Part shown: piece by piece, positions 55,656-64,000 of the stretch
Layout of the letters: every line of letters begins with the position of its first letter
How positions within the stretch are numbered: position 1 is the first letter of the stretch
Origin: Macrolepiota albuminosa
Taxonomy: Eukaryota; Basidiomycota; Agaricomycetes; Agaricales; Agaricaceae
Assembly (NCBI GenBank): GCA_027475525.1
Contig: JAMWFC010000007.1
Span: 248,001 to 312,000, forward strand
DNA: 64,000 nt
Reading direction: 5' to 3'
Position numbers and translations under genes: made by a program
The notes under the pieces: generated by a model
What the model saw: only the letters and a program-made list of their open reading frames with translations
Told to the model about the DNA's origin: nothing
Databases searched by the model: none

Positions 55656-57786
55656 GTAGGGTCCTATCATCGGGGGGGTTGCGGGGGTCGTGGTCGGTGA
55701 AGTACTTGTCTCGGGGGGCGCGGCGGATCTGGCTCAGGGTCCCTTTGTCGTTTAAGATCAGTACGGCATTCAGATGTTTGAGAGGGATCATGACGCAATG
55801 ATTGAATGCATTGCGTGCCACCTCGAATGACTTCTTGGGATAGACGTCCGGTCAACGGGTGAGGGCATTGGGTTTAGCTCCAAGTCGTCCCGGGCGGTAC
55901 TGGATCGTGAAGTCATATTCCGAGAGAACCTCGGACCATCGGGCCTGCCGTCGACTAAGTTGCTTGGTTGTGGTGAAGTACTGCAGGTTGTTGTGATCAG
56001 AGTAGACCTGAATCCGGTGCCGGGCTCCCTCGAGGTAGGCTCGCCATTGTTTGAAGGCTTCAATGATGGTGAGGAGCTCCTTGTCGTAGATGTCGTAGTT
56101 GAGCTCGGCATCGATCATGGACCAGGTGTAGAAGGCGACTGGCTGGGGCTCCCCACTGTCAGGTCCCATCTGCAAGAGAATCCCGGCGATGGCGTAGTCG
56201 GAGGCGTCACATTCCAGGATAATCGGGAGGGCCAGGTCATAGTGCCGGAGTATGGGGGCGGCTGTGAAGGCCTCCTTAAGCAGGTTAAAGACACTCTGGC
56301 ACTTACTGTCCCAGTTCCAGGCGACGTCCTTATGCGTGAGCCAGTTGAGGGGTTTCGTGATACCGGAGTAGTTATCTATGAACCTCTGGTAGAAGTTAGC
56401 GAAACCCAAGAAGGACTGTACTTCCTTCACGTTCCAGGGTTGCGGCCAGTTGACGATGGCCTCGACCTTGTGGGGATCCATGCAAACGCCGTTCGGGAAT
56501 ACGATGATGCCAAGATACTCAACCTCTTCCGTGTGGAACGAACACTTCTCAGGCTTGGCGTGGAGGTTGTGCTTCTGGAGGCGTTCGAGGACTTGCCGGA
56601 CATGCTTCTGGTGGTCCTCCTTCGAGTCAGAATAGATGAGTATGTCGTCCAGGTAGACTATCACGAAGATGTTGCTCATGTCGTGGAAGATGTCGTTCAT
56701 GAAGTATTGGAACGTGGCAGGGGAGTTAGTCATTCCGAAAGGCATCACAAGATACTCAAACAGACCATATTGCGTGCAGAACGCGGTTTTCCACTTGTGT
56801 CTCAGGGCAATGCAGACGTTGTTGTAACTGGAGCAGAGGTCAATTTTTGTGTAAACCTTGGCACTGCGGAGTCAATCAACCAGATTGCCAATAAGCGGGA
56901 GCGGGTAGCGGTTCTTCTTGGTGATCTTATTGAGTCCCCGGTAGTCGACGCAGAGTCAGAGCGAACCGTCCTTCTTCTTGGCAAATAGAACCGGGGCTCC
57001 AGCGGCGGAGGCGGAGGGTCAGATGAATCCCTTACCAAGCATTTCGTCGAGGTAGTCCTTGAGGGCCTGGAGTTCGACTTCCGACATGTTGTATACCTTG
57101 CCAAAAGGGGGGGCAGCTCCTTCCTCGAGGTTGATAGTGTGGTCATAGGGGCGGTGAGGGGGAATCTCCTTGGCGTCTCCTTCGGAGAATATGTCAGCGA
57201 ACTCGTGATACTCTGGGGGAACTACTTCTCAGAGGATCTGCTCCTCGGTTTTCTTTTCTGAGGGAATAGCGTCTCCTCATAGATGTTCTTCTGGGAGAGA
57301 CGGCGAGGTGTGTAGCTGAAACATGGGTGTTCCATCCTTCATGAGGCGGGCAAAGGGGGCAGCTCCAATGATCCTAATGTCAAGTGCGTTCGGATCGATC
57401 AGAGTTGTGGATGCATCGGCCAGAGCAGGTTTGACGCATGTCTGAGACCGGGCAGGGTAGTTCGGCCCTTTGTACTTATTCCGAGGAATGTTTGGGGGTT
57501 GGTCAGGGGCCTTGCGGTCTCAGATGGGCGTGGGGGGCACGGCAGTCGTCCCAGGGGTGTCGGGCATTGGGTCGCTTCCTAGGGCCCGGAGGTGCATGGC
57601 GGTCGAGGGGTGATCTTCGGGTCCTGGGAAGGTTATGGTGAGCGTCCTCCAATCGATGTTGGGGTTCGTGTCGCGCAGCCAGGGTAGTCCCAGCACCATT
57701 GGGGTTGATTCGTGAAGTCATGTGACCAGGAAGTCGGAGGTGAACTCGTAGTCATTGTCCAGGGTCATGCATCCCGAGTGAAACCT

Positions 57787-57940
57787 CTGGATGGGGCCGG
57801 AGGAGGAGGGGGTGCCGTCAAGGCGTTGCAGGCAGAGGGGCTGGTCGAGGGAGTCGTGGGGGACTGGATGGGGCCGGAGGAGGAGGGGGTGCCGTCAAGG
57901 CGTTGCAGGCAGAGGGGCTGGTCGAGGGAGTCGTGGGGGA
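57787..57940. repeat. 77-bp-period tandem duplication 8 (likely artefact)
   Basis: Units start at 57787 and 57864; the match is about 75 bp. Confidence 0.88.
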
Positions 57941-58227
57941 GGTCGAGGACGTTGCTGATGAAAACTCTGGTGGCTCCGCTGTCGATGAGGGCTGATATTG
58001 GTCCCAGGGCGCCGTCCAGCCTGGCATTGATGACAAAGGATCGGGATGAGTGGAACTGGAGTCTGGGGGGTGGTGGGGGCCCGTCCTTCGGGGTAGGGTT
58101 TGGAGAGTGGGGGATGTCGAAGGGGAGTTGCTGGTTGTTGGGCGTTGGGTCCCAGGTTAGACAAAGGGTAAGATGCCGCCAATCGATGCGGGGGTTGGTG
58201 TCTCGGAGCCACAGGAGCCCTAGGACC

Positions 58228-58381
58228 AGGGGTGTGGAAGGGTGGAGTTTGGTTATCAACATCCAGAGGGTGTGAGTCTGTCCGTTGGCGAAAGTAACGG
58301 GCATAGGGGTGTGGAAGGGTGGAGTTTGGTTATCAACATCCAGAGGGTGTGAGTCTGTCCGTTGGCGAAAGTAACGGGCAT
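58228..58381. repeat. 77-bp tandem duplication 9 (likely artefact)
   Basis: Units start at 58228 and 58305, within the first protease of C'. Confidence 0.9.
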
Positions 58382-58685
58382 ATGCACAAAGTGAGTGATG
58401 TCCCCCGCCATAGAGGCAGAGCCATACCAGGACCGGGAGTCGCTGAGTGGGTTCCAGGGCAAAGGTAGACCATGCTTTGTCGATGAAGTTGTTGGTGGCG
58501 CCACTGTCAACGAGGGTGTTGAGGGGGGTTTTGGAGGGGGTGAGGCGGGTTTTGAGGAGAAGAGAGTGCGAGGAGTGGGAGGGTAGGTAAGCTGTGAGGG
58601 TGTCCTGTATGAGTGTCATGGAGCGAAGATGTGAGACCGGGGCAGAGAAGACATTGGGGTCGATTCCGTGATTTAGGGTGTCTTC

Positions 58686-61453
58686 CAGGTCTAAATCGCC
58701 GGGTCGTTTTCCAAGTACTCGTAGGTGGCGTCCTCCCCTTCAAAGGTCCAGGTGGCATGTCCCATGACCTGTTGTTGGGGGCACTCGGAGATGAAATGGT
58801 CTTTCTCACCACAGAGTATAAGGTCCAGGTGGCATGTCCCATGACCTGTTGTTGGGGGCACTCGGAGATGAAATGGTCTTTCTCACCACAGAGTATGCAA
58901 ACACCTTCCCTCCTTCGCTGTTCCTGCACATCCTTTGGAACTTCGATCCAGGGTCGTCCCTTCTTCTGAAGCCAGTTGGCCCGAGGGCCTCCTCATCCCG
59001 TTTGTTGGTGAAGTCGAGGTCTTCAGGGTCTTCCAGGGGTTCCTCGGGGCTTGGCGCGTTGCCCAGGTCGTGGGCGGCCACAGCGGCATTGAGTTGGGCC
59101 TGGGGGCGGATGCCGCTGCCAGGGTTAGCATTGGGCAGGCCGCGACTCACTGGAGGTCGGCTGCCAGGGAATGCGGGGGGACCGGGGTTTCGACTTTGGG
59201 GGTTCGGGGTTTTGCCGGAGGGCCAAGGGGGTCCTCCTCTAGGGTTTCAGGAGGGTCAGGAATTCGAGTACTCACTGCGGTCTTTCCAGTAACGTTGGTC
59301 AATCTGCATGATGAGGGCCTTGTATCTGTCATAGGAGGGTTGCTTCGGGGCGAGTTGGAGGACATCCTTGATACGTTGCGGCAGGGCGCGGCAGAGGGCG
59401 TACCGGAGGGCGCTGTAGTTCCAACCTGTTTCGTAAGCTTCCTTCTCAAAACGTACGATGAAGGTAGTGAAACGTTCTTCAGAGCGCATCCAGAGGTTGA
59501 AGAGGTTGTCCTCGGCTTCGGCCACGGTGTTGTAGATCCCAAATTTCCCAGAGAATTTGTCGACAAAGGCTTGCCAGCAAGTGAGTGCTGGGTTATTGGG
59601 GTCAAACTGGATGAGGGCTGTGTAGTGGTCAAAGGTGATCCCCTGGAGGTATGAGGCGGCAAAGGCCACTCGGGAGCTGTCAACCTGAAACGTGAGTGGT
59701 TTCGCCTGAAACGTATTAAGACACTGAGTGAGAAATGTACGCCATTTTTGGGGGTCCTGGCCTGTGAATGCGTCGGGCTTTTGAATGTCCAGATGTCCTT
59801 TGCGGGCAAGGGCGTCGCAAGCGTCGTCCGGTCCGGTAGCATTACAGGGAGGGGGGCCGGCATTGTAGTAGTAGTAATAATGGTTACCACCTCCTCCTTG
59901 TGGAGGGAAGGCACCGAGGGCAGGACCCCACCCGCCTGGAGGGCCTCCTCCAGGTGGCTCACCTGGAGGTCCACGCCCAGGGGGGTTCGTTCCTGCTGGG
60001 GGGAGGCCCGGGTCTCCACACAGGGGGTGGCGGAGGTGGGGGGCCTGGGGGTCATCCTCAAGGTTTGGCTGGAGGTGGCGGAGGCGGTCGGGGAGGGTTC
60101 AGTGGTGTCGGATCAACCTGAGGGGGGCCGGGTGTTGGGTCAGGTGCCGGGTTGCGCAGGGGACGTTCAACCTGAGAGGGTCATGCTTGCATCGGAGGCC
60201 ATGGAGGGTTTCGCAGGTCAAAGTGGGGCGGAGGGTCGCGGTGGAAGTTGGGTTCTGGAGGGGCTGGGGCTGACGTCGAGGGCGGTACCGGGGCAGGCAC
60301 AGGTGTGGGACGTTGTTTGTTGTTGCCGCACGTGAGCTCGTCGATGTAGCATAGCGTGTCGTCCGTGCTGGGGGTGTCCGCCCGGGCTCTACCGGAGTTC
60401 GCCAGGGGCAGAGGTCGGGCGTTGTCCATTTGCGGGAGCGGTTCCAGGAGTCTCTGGGGCTGTCCCCAGGTCTTGAAGGTACTAGGAATGGAGTTAGCCC
60501 TGCAGCGAGTTGACAAGCCTACCATGCGGGCAGCGGGTTGATCAAAGAGGCCTCCAGTCAGGTTGAGGGACTGCAATATGGCTGAGGCGTTTTCTCGCTC
60601 TTCCCATTGTCGTTGTTCCGGAGTGGAGGCCGTGGGGGTTGTTGGGGCTGCCGGGGCCAGTTCCTGGGGTTCCCGTCAAATGTGAATCGAGCGACCTGGG
60701 TCCACAGGGTCGTTGAGGGGTCGAGGGGAGGGGAACGCGTGGACTTCATCGAGCAGCTGCTGCAATTCTTCTCAGAGGATCGTATTGCGCCTATACTTTA
60801 CCATAGTTTGCTCCAGGAGTTCTCCCTGCGTGAGGCAATCCCCAAATTTGACCAAGCAGTGAGCCCATTCCTCCGGGGTGCCTTCAAAGTCGTTGTGTCC
60901 AAATTCCGTGAGCAGCGCCCTTGCCTGTTGTGTGAAGTCCTCTGGCGAGATCCTGAGTGAGCGGAGAACTTTGTCCCGTTGCTGTTCATACTCCTCGAGA
61001 TGTCATTGTCCCATTGGCGAGGGAGGGGTTTGAGCGGGTGGAGCGGCGGCCGGGTGGTGACAAGGGGGGTCCTTGGAGTTCTTGGGGTTGGGGAACGGGG
61101 CGCTGGTAGCCGTAGTAGGGGGTGGGTGCAAAGGGGCCCTCGCTGGGGAAAATCGGGCGAGGTCTACTGGGGACTGGTGGTGTCTCCGGTAGGCCCCTGG
61201 AGATGCTCCAGTACGAGGGGACCTCCATGGGTCGTGCCATGGCTAGATTGGGTGGAGGGGCCCAGCTGGCTGAGGGCCCCAGATTGTAGAGAGATGGGTC
61301 AGGGGCCCAGTGGTGGTGGAGGTATTGGGGTTCGTATGGGAGGGGTGGGTAGGTGGGGCGAGGGGTCTGTGCGGGGTAGTGATCGGAGACCAGGCGCCCA
61401 TAAGGGTCGGTCTGGTAGCCCGTGGGGTAGTAGGTATGAGTATACGTAGCCAT
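58686..61453 (-). pseudogene. C' gag
   Basis: Starts MATYTHTYYPTG at 61453 like C. It keeps the Pro-rich head, the gag domain (59669-59256, AFAASYLQGITFDHYTALI; RIKDVLQLAPKQPSYDRYKA) and a zinc knuckle ([14 protein letters not shown] near 58890). The overlap with pol and the GGAAAAC heptamer are conserved (about 58710). It is broken by stops, shifts and one 77-bp duplication. Confidence 0.88.
58743..58896. repeat. 77-bp tandem duplication 10 (likely artefact)
   Basis: Units start at 58743 and 58820, in the zinc-knuckle part of C' gag. Confidence 0.9.
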
Positions 61454-61473
61454 CAAAAACGGTGTAAGGAGGG

Positions 61474-61485
61474 AGTCTTGATATT
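61474..61485 (-). promoter_or_regulatory. Self-priming site of C'
   Basis: Plus strand AGTCTTGATATT, one base from the LTR; minus strand AATATCAAGACT. Its partner is at 61944-61955 in the LTR, again perfect over 12 nt. Confidence 0.82.
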
Positions 61486-61486
61486 A

Positions 61487-62280
61487 TGTCAGGTTCCGCT
61501 GAGTCGGGGGCTTTCCAGGAAAGCAATTGCCCTTACAATGCGGACTTGACCTATGGATACTCGGGTGTCTGGAACTCCGGGGCTAGGACTCCGGGGTTCA
61601 AGATGTGCCTTACAATGCGGACTTGACCTATGGATACTCGGGTGTCTGGAACTCCGGGGCTAGGACTCCGGGGTTCAAGATGTGGACAGGGGTACTCCCG
61701 GGAGAGGGGACTCGGTCCGGAGGTTTTAGGTGGCGAGTAGCTGGGGGATGGGGTGGGGGTCGAGTCGTGAACCGGAGGTTCTAAGACAAGACCAAGTTAG
61801 TAAGTTAAAGTCGCGAAGTGCGTACTAGTCTTAGAGCACACGATTATCCAAGTGTGCTAGTCAAGTGTGCCAGTCAATGCGTACCAGTCAAGTAGAGGGC
61901 ACGCAACAATTCAAGTAACCAAGTTAAAGCAGTGTAACAGTGTAATATCAAGACTAACGAATACAATGGGAAACTATGCTATAAGTACTATGGGGCCAGG
62001 TCTCAGGGTTCCAGGAGTCATTGAGTAGCAGGCAGGGACTGTATACCTGGATCGTGCATGTGGGGCGCGTAATCAATTGACGTGGAGGGAGCTGTGATGT
62101 GTGATGCGTGTGATCCAATCGTTGATCGGGGCTGGTGGCAGCTGATGGTGGTCCTTGATGCACATGATGACGGTGTTGGTAGTCGTGATGGCGGGGCATG
62201 TCCTGTGGGGTCAGAGGGAGGGTCCCGGATGGTGTTCCAGGGGTGTCCCGGGGTGGGTCCGGAGGGAAGAGATTGTGACA
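61487..62280 (-). repeat. 5' LTR of C'
   Basis: TGTCAGGTTCC to GATTGTGACA on the plus strand, 794 bp including one 77-bp duplication, so about 717 bp. A TATA-like TATAGCATAG on the minus strand (near 61980) precedes the conserved start word. Confidence 0.9.
61531..61684. repeat. 77-bp tandem duplication 11 (likely artefact)
   Basis: Units start at 61531 and 61608 in the C' LTR; the intact C LTR has one copy. Confidence 0.9.
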
Positions 62281-62437
62281 GAGTTGGATGATTCCGGTTC
62301 TCAGATATTGAGGGCAGGTGATCTCATCGCCTATTGCCTATTGCTGCAGAACTCAACAAGGGATGTGGGTGTCTGCACAGCCTTGTTTTGGCTTTCTGTG
62401 TATAAAATGACAGTATACTGTCTGGACAACTATATCA

Positions 62438-63263
62438 ATGCTCAGCACCCAACCTGCCCTCCAGATGACCAAAAAGCCCACTGTATTAGGAGAGCATCCA
62501 CCTGTCACATGTGTTGTTGACATATCAGACTCAGTTGTCACGAGAGACTATCCAGGTGCTTTCATAAATGTTATCGACAACGTCTTTACACTCAAAGAAT
62601 GCACCACTCTTATATTGTGTGCGGAAGCCTCAGAGAAATAGTGAACAGCAATGATACAGACAATTCATGGGGAGTGCGTAAATAAGGAGGTCAGGAACAA
62701 CGATAGGATACTACTTTTTAATGACAACCTTGCAAAAGAACTCACCTAGAGACTGCTCCCTCACATTCAAGAAGTAGCTGAAATTGCACCTGGCTCACAG
62801 TGGAAACGCATTGTTGGCGTTCCAGGTTTTGTCACAGAGACATGGAAACTTCTTGGATATGCAAACACATCATCTCATTACTCCATCAGAAAGTTGCAGA
62901 ATCTCACATTCAAACAGAGTGAATGAAAGGCTTAGCTTTCTTTGTTATGGCCCAGGTCATTATTTTAAGCCGCATTCCAATGGCCTGCTCCAATTGCCAG
63001 ATAAACGATGGTCCTGGGTGACAGTCCAGATCTATCTTAATGATGATGGTTTGTCTGGAGGTGTGACTTGGATGTTTGGAAAGGTGAGTGAGGATGGTGA
63101 TTTCTTCGATGTTGTATCAAAGGCTGGGAGGGTTTTGATTTTCGAACAAAAGCATTTTGTTCACAGCAGAGAAGAAGTTGTTCAAGACATAAAATACACC
63201 ATGAGGAGTGACTTCTTGTTCAAGAGTGTACAACCATCCAGGTTTATGCAATTTTTTCAGTGA
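62438..63263 (+). pseudogene. 2-oxoglutarate/Fe(II) oxygenase, prolyl 4-hydroxylase-like, damaged
   Basis: Host-type gene. The N-terminal part (62438 or 62465 to 62641) has VTRDYPGAFINVIDNVF and ends in two stops where the frame plainly continues (AMIQTIHGE, NNDRILLFND, another TAG, RLLPHIQEV). After an intron or shift at about 62810-62915 the catalytic domain follows: ERLSFLCYGPGHYFKPHSNG, WVTVQIYLNDDGLSGGVTWM, AGRVLIFEQKHFVHS, YTMRSDFLF. Family enzymes bind iron through H-X-D...H and 2-oxoglutarate through a Lys/Arg; here the Asp is Asn (AAT, 62979-62981) while the distal His (63162-63164) is kept. With three stops and a changed iron ligand it is probably dead. The family hydroxylates protein or small substrates. 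Confidence 0.75.
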
Positions 63264-63643
63264 TTGTGAATCGAATTACCTTACTTAAAACTACTACTAT
63301 GCCCTATGGTGCAGTCGACACCTTTTGATGTAGCAGCAATTATGGCTCTCTCTCATGAGATTTCTTACTAGTCCATCCTAAACTGTGTATTGTAAGACAT
63401 ACAAGGTTGAACTGAAGAAAAATATGCAGAAACTATTGAGTCCCTTCTCAGCGACAATTTGAGGGTTTGTTACGCTTTTTTCACTTCTGCCATACAATGC
63501 CGCAGTGGACTACAAATGATTCTTTTGTTGATCTGAATAAACAAACACGTCAAGGACATGTGACTTTGTTCAATCAAATGTCTTTCATTTATTGAGATTA
63601 TAGCGATCAAAAAAAACATACTTAAAGTGAGATCGTTCATTTC
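63264..63643. other. Intergenic, no gene recognised
   Basis: AT-rich spacer between the oxygenase and the pogo-type fragment. A minus-strand open frame (63727-63470) overlaps the pogo exon and has no recognisable domain. Confidence 0.5.
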
Positions 63644-64000
63644 CACAACAAACATGACATCCAAAAGCGTCGCATTCTGCACCCACAGTCCACTGTCAAC
63701 CCTGCCAAATATGAAGTCCAGATTCAAAGTGCCATCACAGGTCTTACTAATGGAGAATACTCATCCATTTCAGAAGCCGCAAGAAAAACTCAGGTGTGAA
63801 GTACTTTTATCAACTCTTGGTATATAAATACTAACATTGATATGCAAGGTTGCATGAACTACATTACAAGAATGTGTCCAAGAAAAACATCAATCACACA
63901 TGGAAGTTAACAAAAAGAAGCAGCTTCTTGAATCTGCACAGAAAAAAGTCCTTGTTTACTAGTGTGGTCATTTGGCTGTTTCCAGAAGGACTCTTCATCT
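63644..64000 (+). pseudogene. Pogo/CENP-B-type transposase, N-terminal part, runs off window
   Basis: Exon 63644-63793 encodes an HTH-psq-like start (IQSAITGLTNGEYSSISEAA, then RKTQ). An intron at 63794-63848 has donor GTGTGA, branch site TACTAAC (63829-63835) and an unusual AAG acceptor. Exon 2 continues in phase with the second helix and CENP-B-type linker (TTLQECVQEKHQSH; LLESAQKKVLVY). Stops are TGA for an expected Arg and TAG for an expected Trp. The DDE domain lies beyond the right edge. Confidence 0.72.

Larger units (their letters stand above)
44102..55669 (-). mobile_element. Element D: young Ty3/Gypsy with antisense accessory gene
   Basis: Complete element on the minus strand with a 4-bp target duplication TCGG (44098-44101 and 55670-55673) inside the pol of C'. 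LTRs are 953 bp (the right one 1030 bp because of a 77-bp duplication). Order in its own direction: 5' LTR, tRNA-type primer site, gag-protease, RT-RNaseH-integrase, convergent accessory gene, purine tract, 3' LTR. There is no chromodomain. CpG is abundant and the LTRs look identical, so it is recent. The whole element is packed with CGGTAA/CGGCAA/CGCCAA/CGCTAA words. Confidence 0.94.
54640..55669 (-). repeat. 5' LTR of element D
   Basis: Same sequence as 44102-45054 apart from a 77-bp duplication at 55502-55655. It is followed by the TCGG target duplication. Confidence 0.93.
55674..58680 (-). pseudogene. C' pol, protease-RT-RNaseH half
   Basis: 58619-57765 shows both tandem retropepsin motifs (LVDSGATNNFID and LIDSGATRVFIS), with two 77-bp duplications. 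56748-55852 is an open RT-RNase H stretch with an intact YLDDILIYS and the RNase H segment [14 protein letters not shown]. Between them stops and shifts occur. It is inactive as a whole, but it confirms that the double protease is a family feature and not a local duplication. Confidence 0.88.
55670..62280 (-). mobile_element. Element C', 5' half (right of element D)
   Basis: Holds the 5' LTR, self-priming site, gag, and pol up to the end of RNase H of an older family C copy on the minus strand. Joined to 41827-44101 across element D, it would be one element lacking its 3' LTR. Substitutions relative to C are mostly CpG-type, but gag and RT frames are still partly open, so it is of intermediate age. 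Confidence 0.92.

Noticed and set aside
55960..56988. 342-codon plus-strand frame opposite C' RT
   Set aside because: The minus strand encodes RT/RNase H with catalytic motifs; the same antisense shadow occurs opposite C RT (36857-36090). Unlike the accessory genes it lies inside conserved coding sequence.
31490..61684. 77-bp repeats as a satellite, integration hotspot or programmed duplication
   Set aside because: The repeated units share no sequence with each other, only the period, which fits an assembly k-mer and not a biological motif.

Overview
The window is a transposon graveyard from a fungal nuclear genome, most likely a basidiomycete (Agaricomycetes). This rests on chromodomain Ty3/Gypsy elements, 46-60 nt GT-AG introns with CTAAC-like branch sites, Tc1/mariner and pogo-type transposase remnants, and heavy decay of old copies by CpG to TpG/CpA change. 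The only host-type gene is a damaged 2-oxoglutarate oxygenase near the right end. No rRNA, tRNA or CRISPR was seen.

Layout. 1-679: Tc1/mariner transposase remnant. 745-6604 (-): decayed Ty3 element 'A', interrupted by a solo LTR at 4139-4764. 6587-11642: two inverted copies of a ~491 bp LTR-like repeat (F), one carrying a nested solo LTR, around unrecognised sequence. 11643-18600: mosaic of fragments (family C integrase, a B-like 5' end, family D gag, solo LTR E, and the 3' LTR plus accessory-gene end of a family C element). 18605-30418, resuming at 41572-41826 (+): decayed Ty3 element 'B' with a sense ORF after pol, interrupted by two E-type solo LTRs and by the whole of element C. 30419-41571 (+): young, near-intact chromovirus 'C' with two LTRs that look identical and a CATGC target duplication. 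41827-44101 and 55670-62280 (-): an older family C copy (C'), split by element D. 44102-55669 (-): young Ty3 element 'D' with a TCGG target duplication. 62281-64000: oxygenase pseudogene and the start of a pogo-type transposase.

Main results. (1) Elements C and D, which differ in gag, pol, LTR, primer site and presence of a chromodomain, both carry a spliced gene on the opposite strand between pol and the 3' LTR. Both products have a Zn2Cys6-like cysteine cluster, a basic NLS-like segment and a charged or helical tail, and both genes have a phase-0 intron directly before the first cluster cysteine. Decayed copies of the C version survive at two more places. (2) Element D is studded with the hexamer family CG(G/C)(T/C)AA: about 24 copies by eye in a 953 bp LTR, against roughly 2 expected, and also in its coding DNA. 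A testable model is that the antisense Zn-cluster protein binds its own element, by analogy with the VANC proteins of plant VANDAL transposons. (3) Family C has a Tf1-type self-priming site: the 12 nt after the 5' LTR are the exact reverse complement of the predicted 5' end of the transcript. (4) Family C pol has two retropepsin motifs in tandem.

Warning to the reader: eleven tandem duplications, all with a period of exactly 77 bp, break the open frames of C, C' and D. They look like unmerged contig overlaps from assembly rather than biology, and coding intervals below are described with them discounted.
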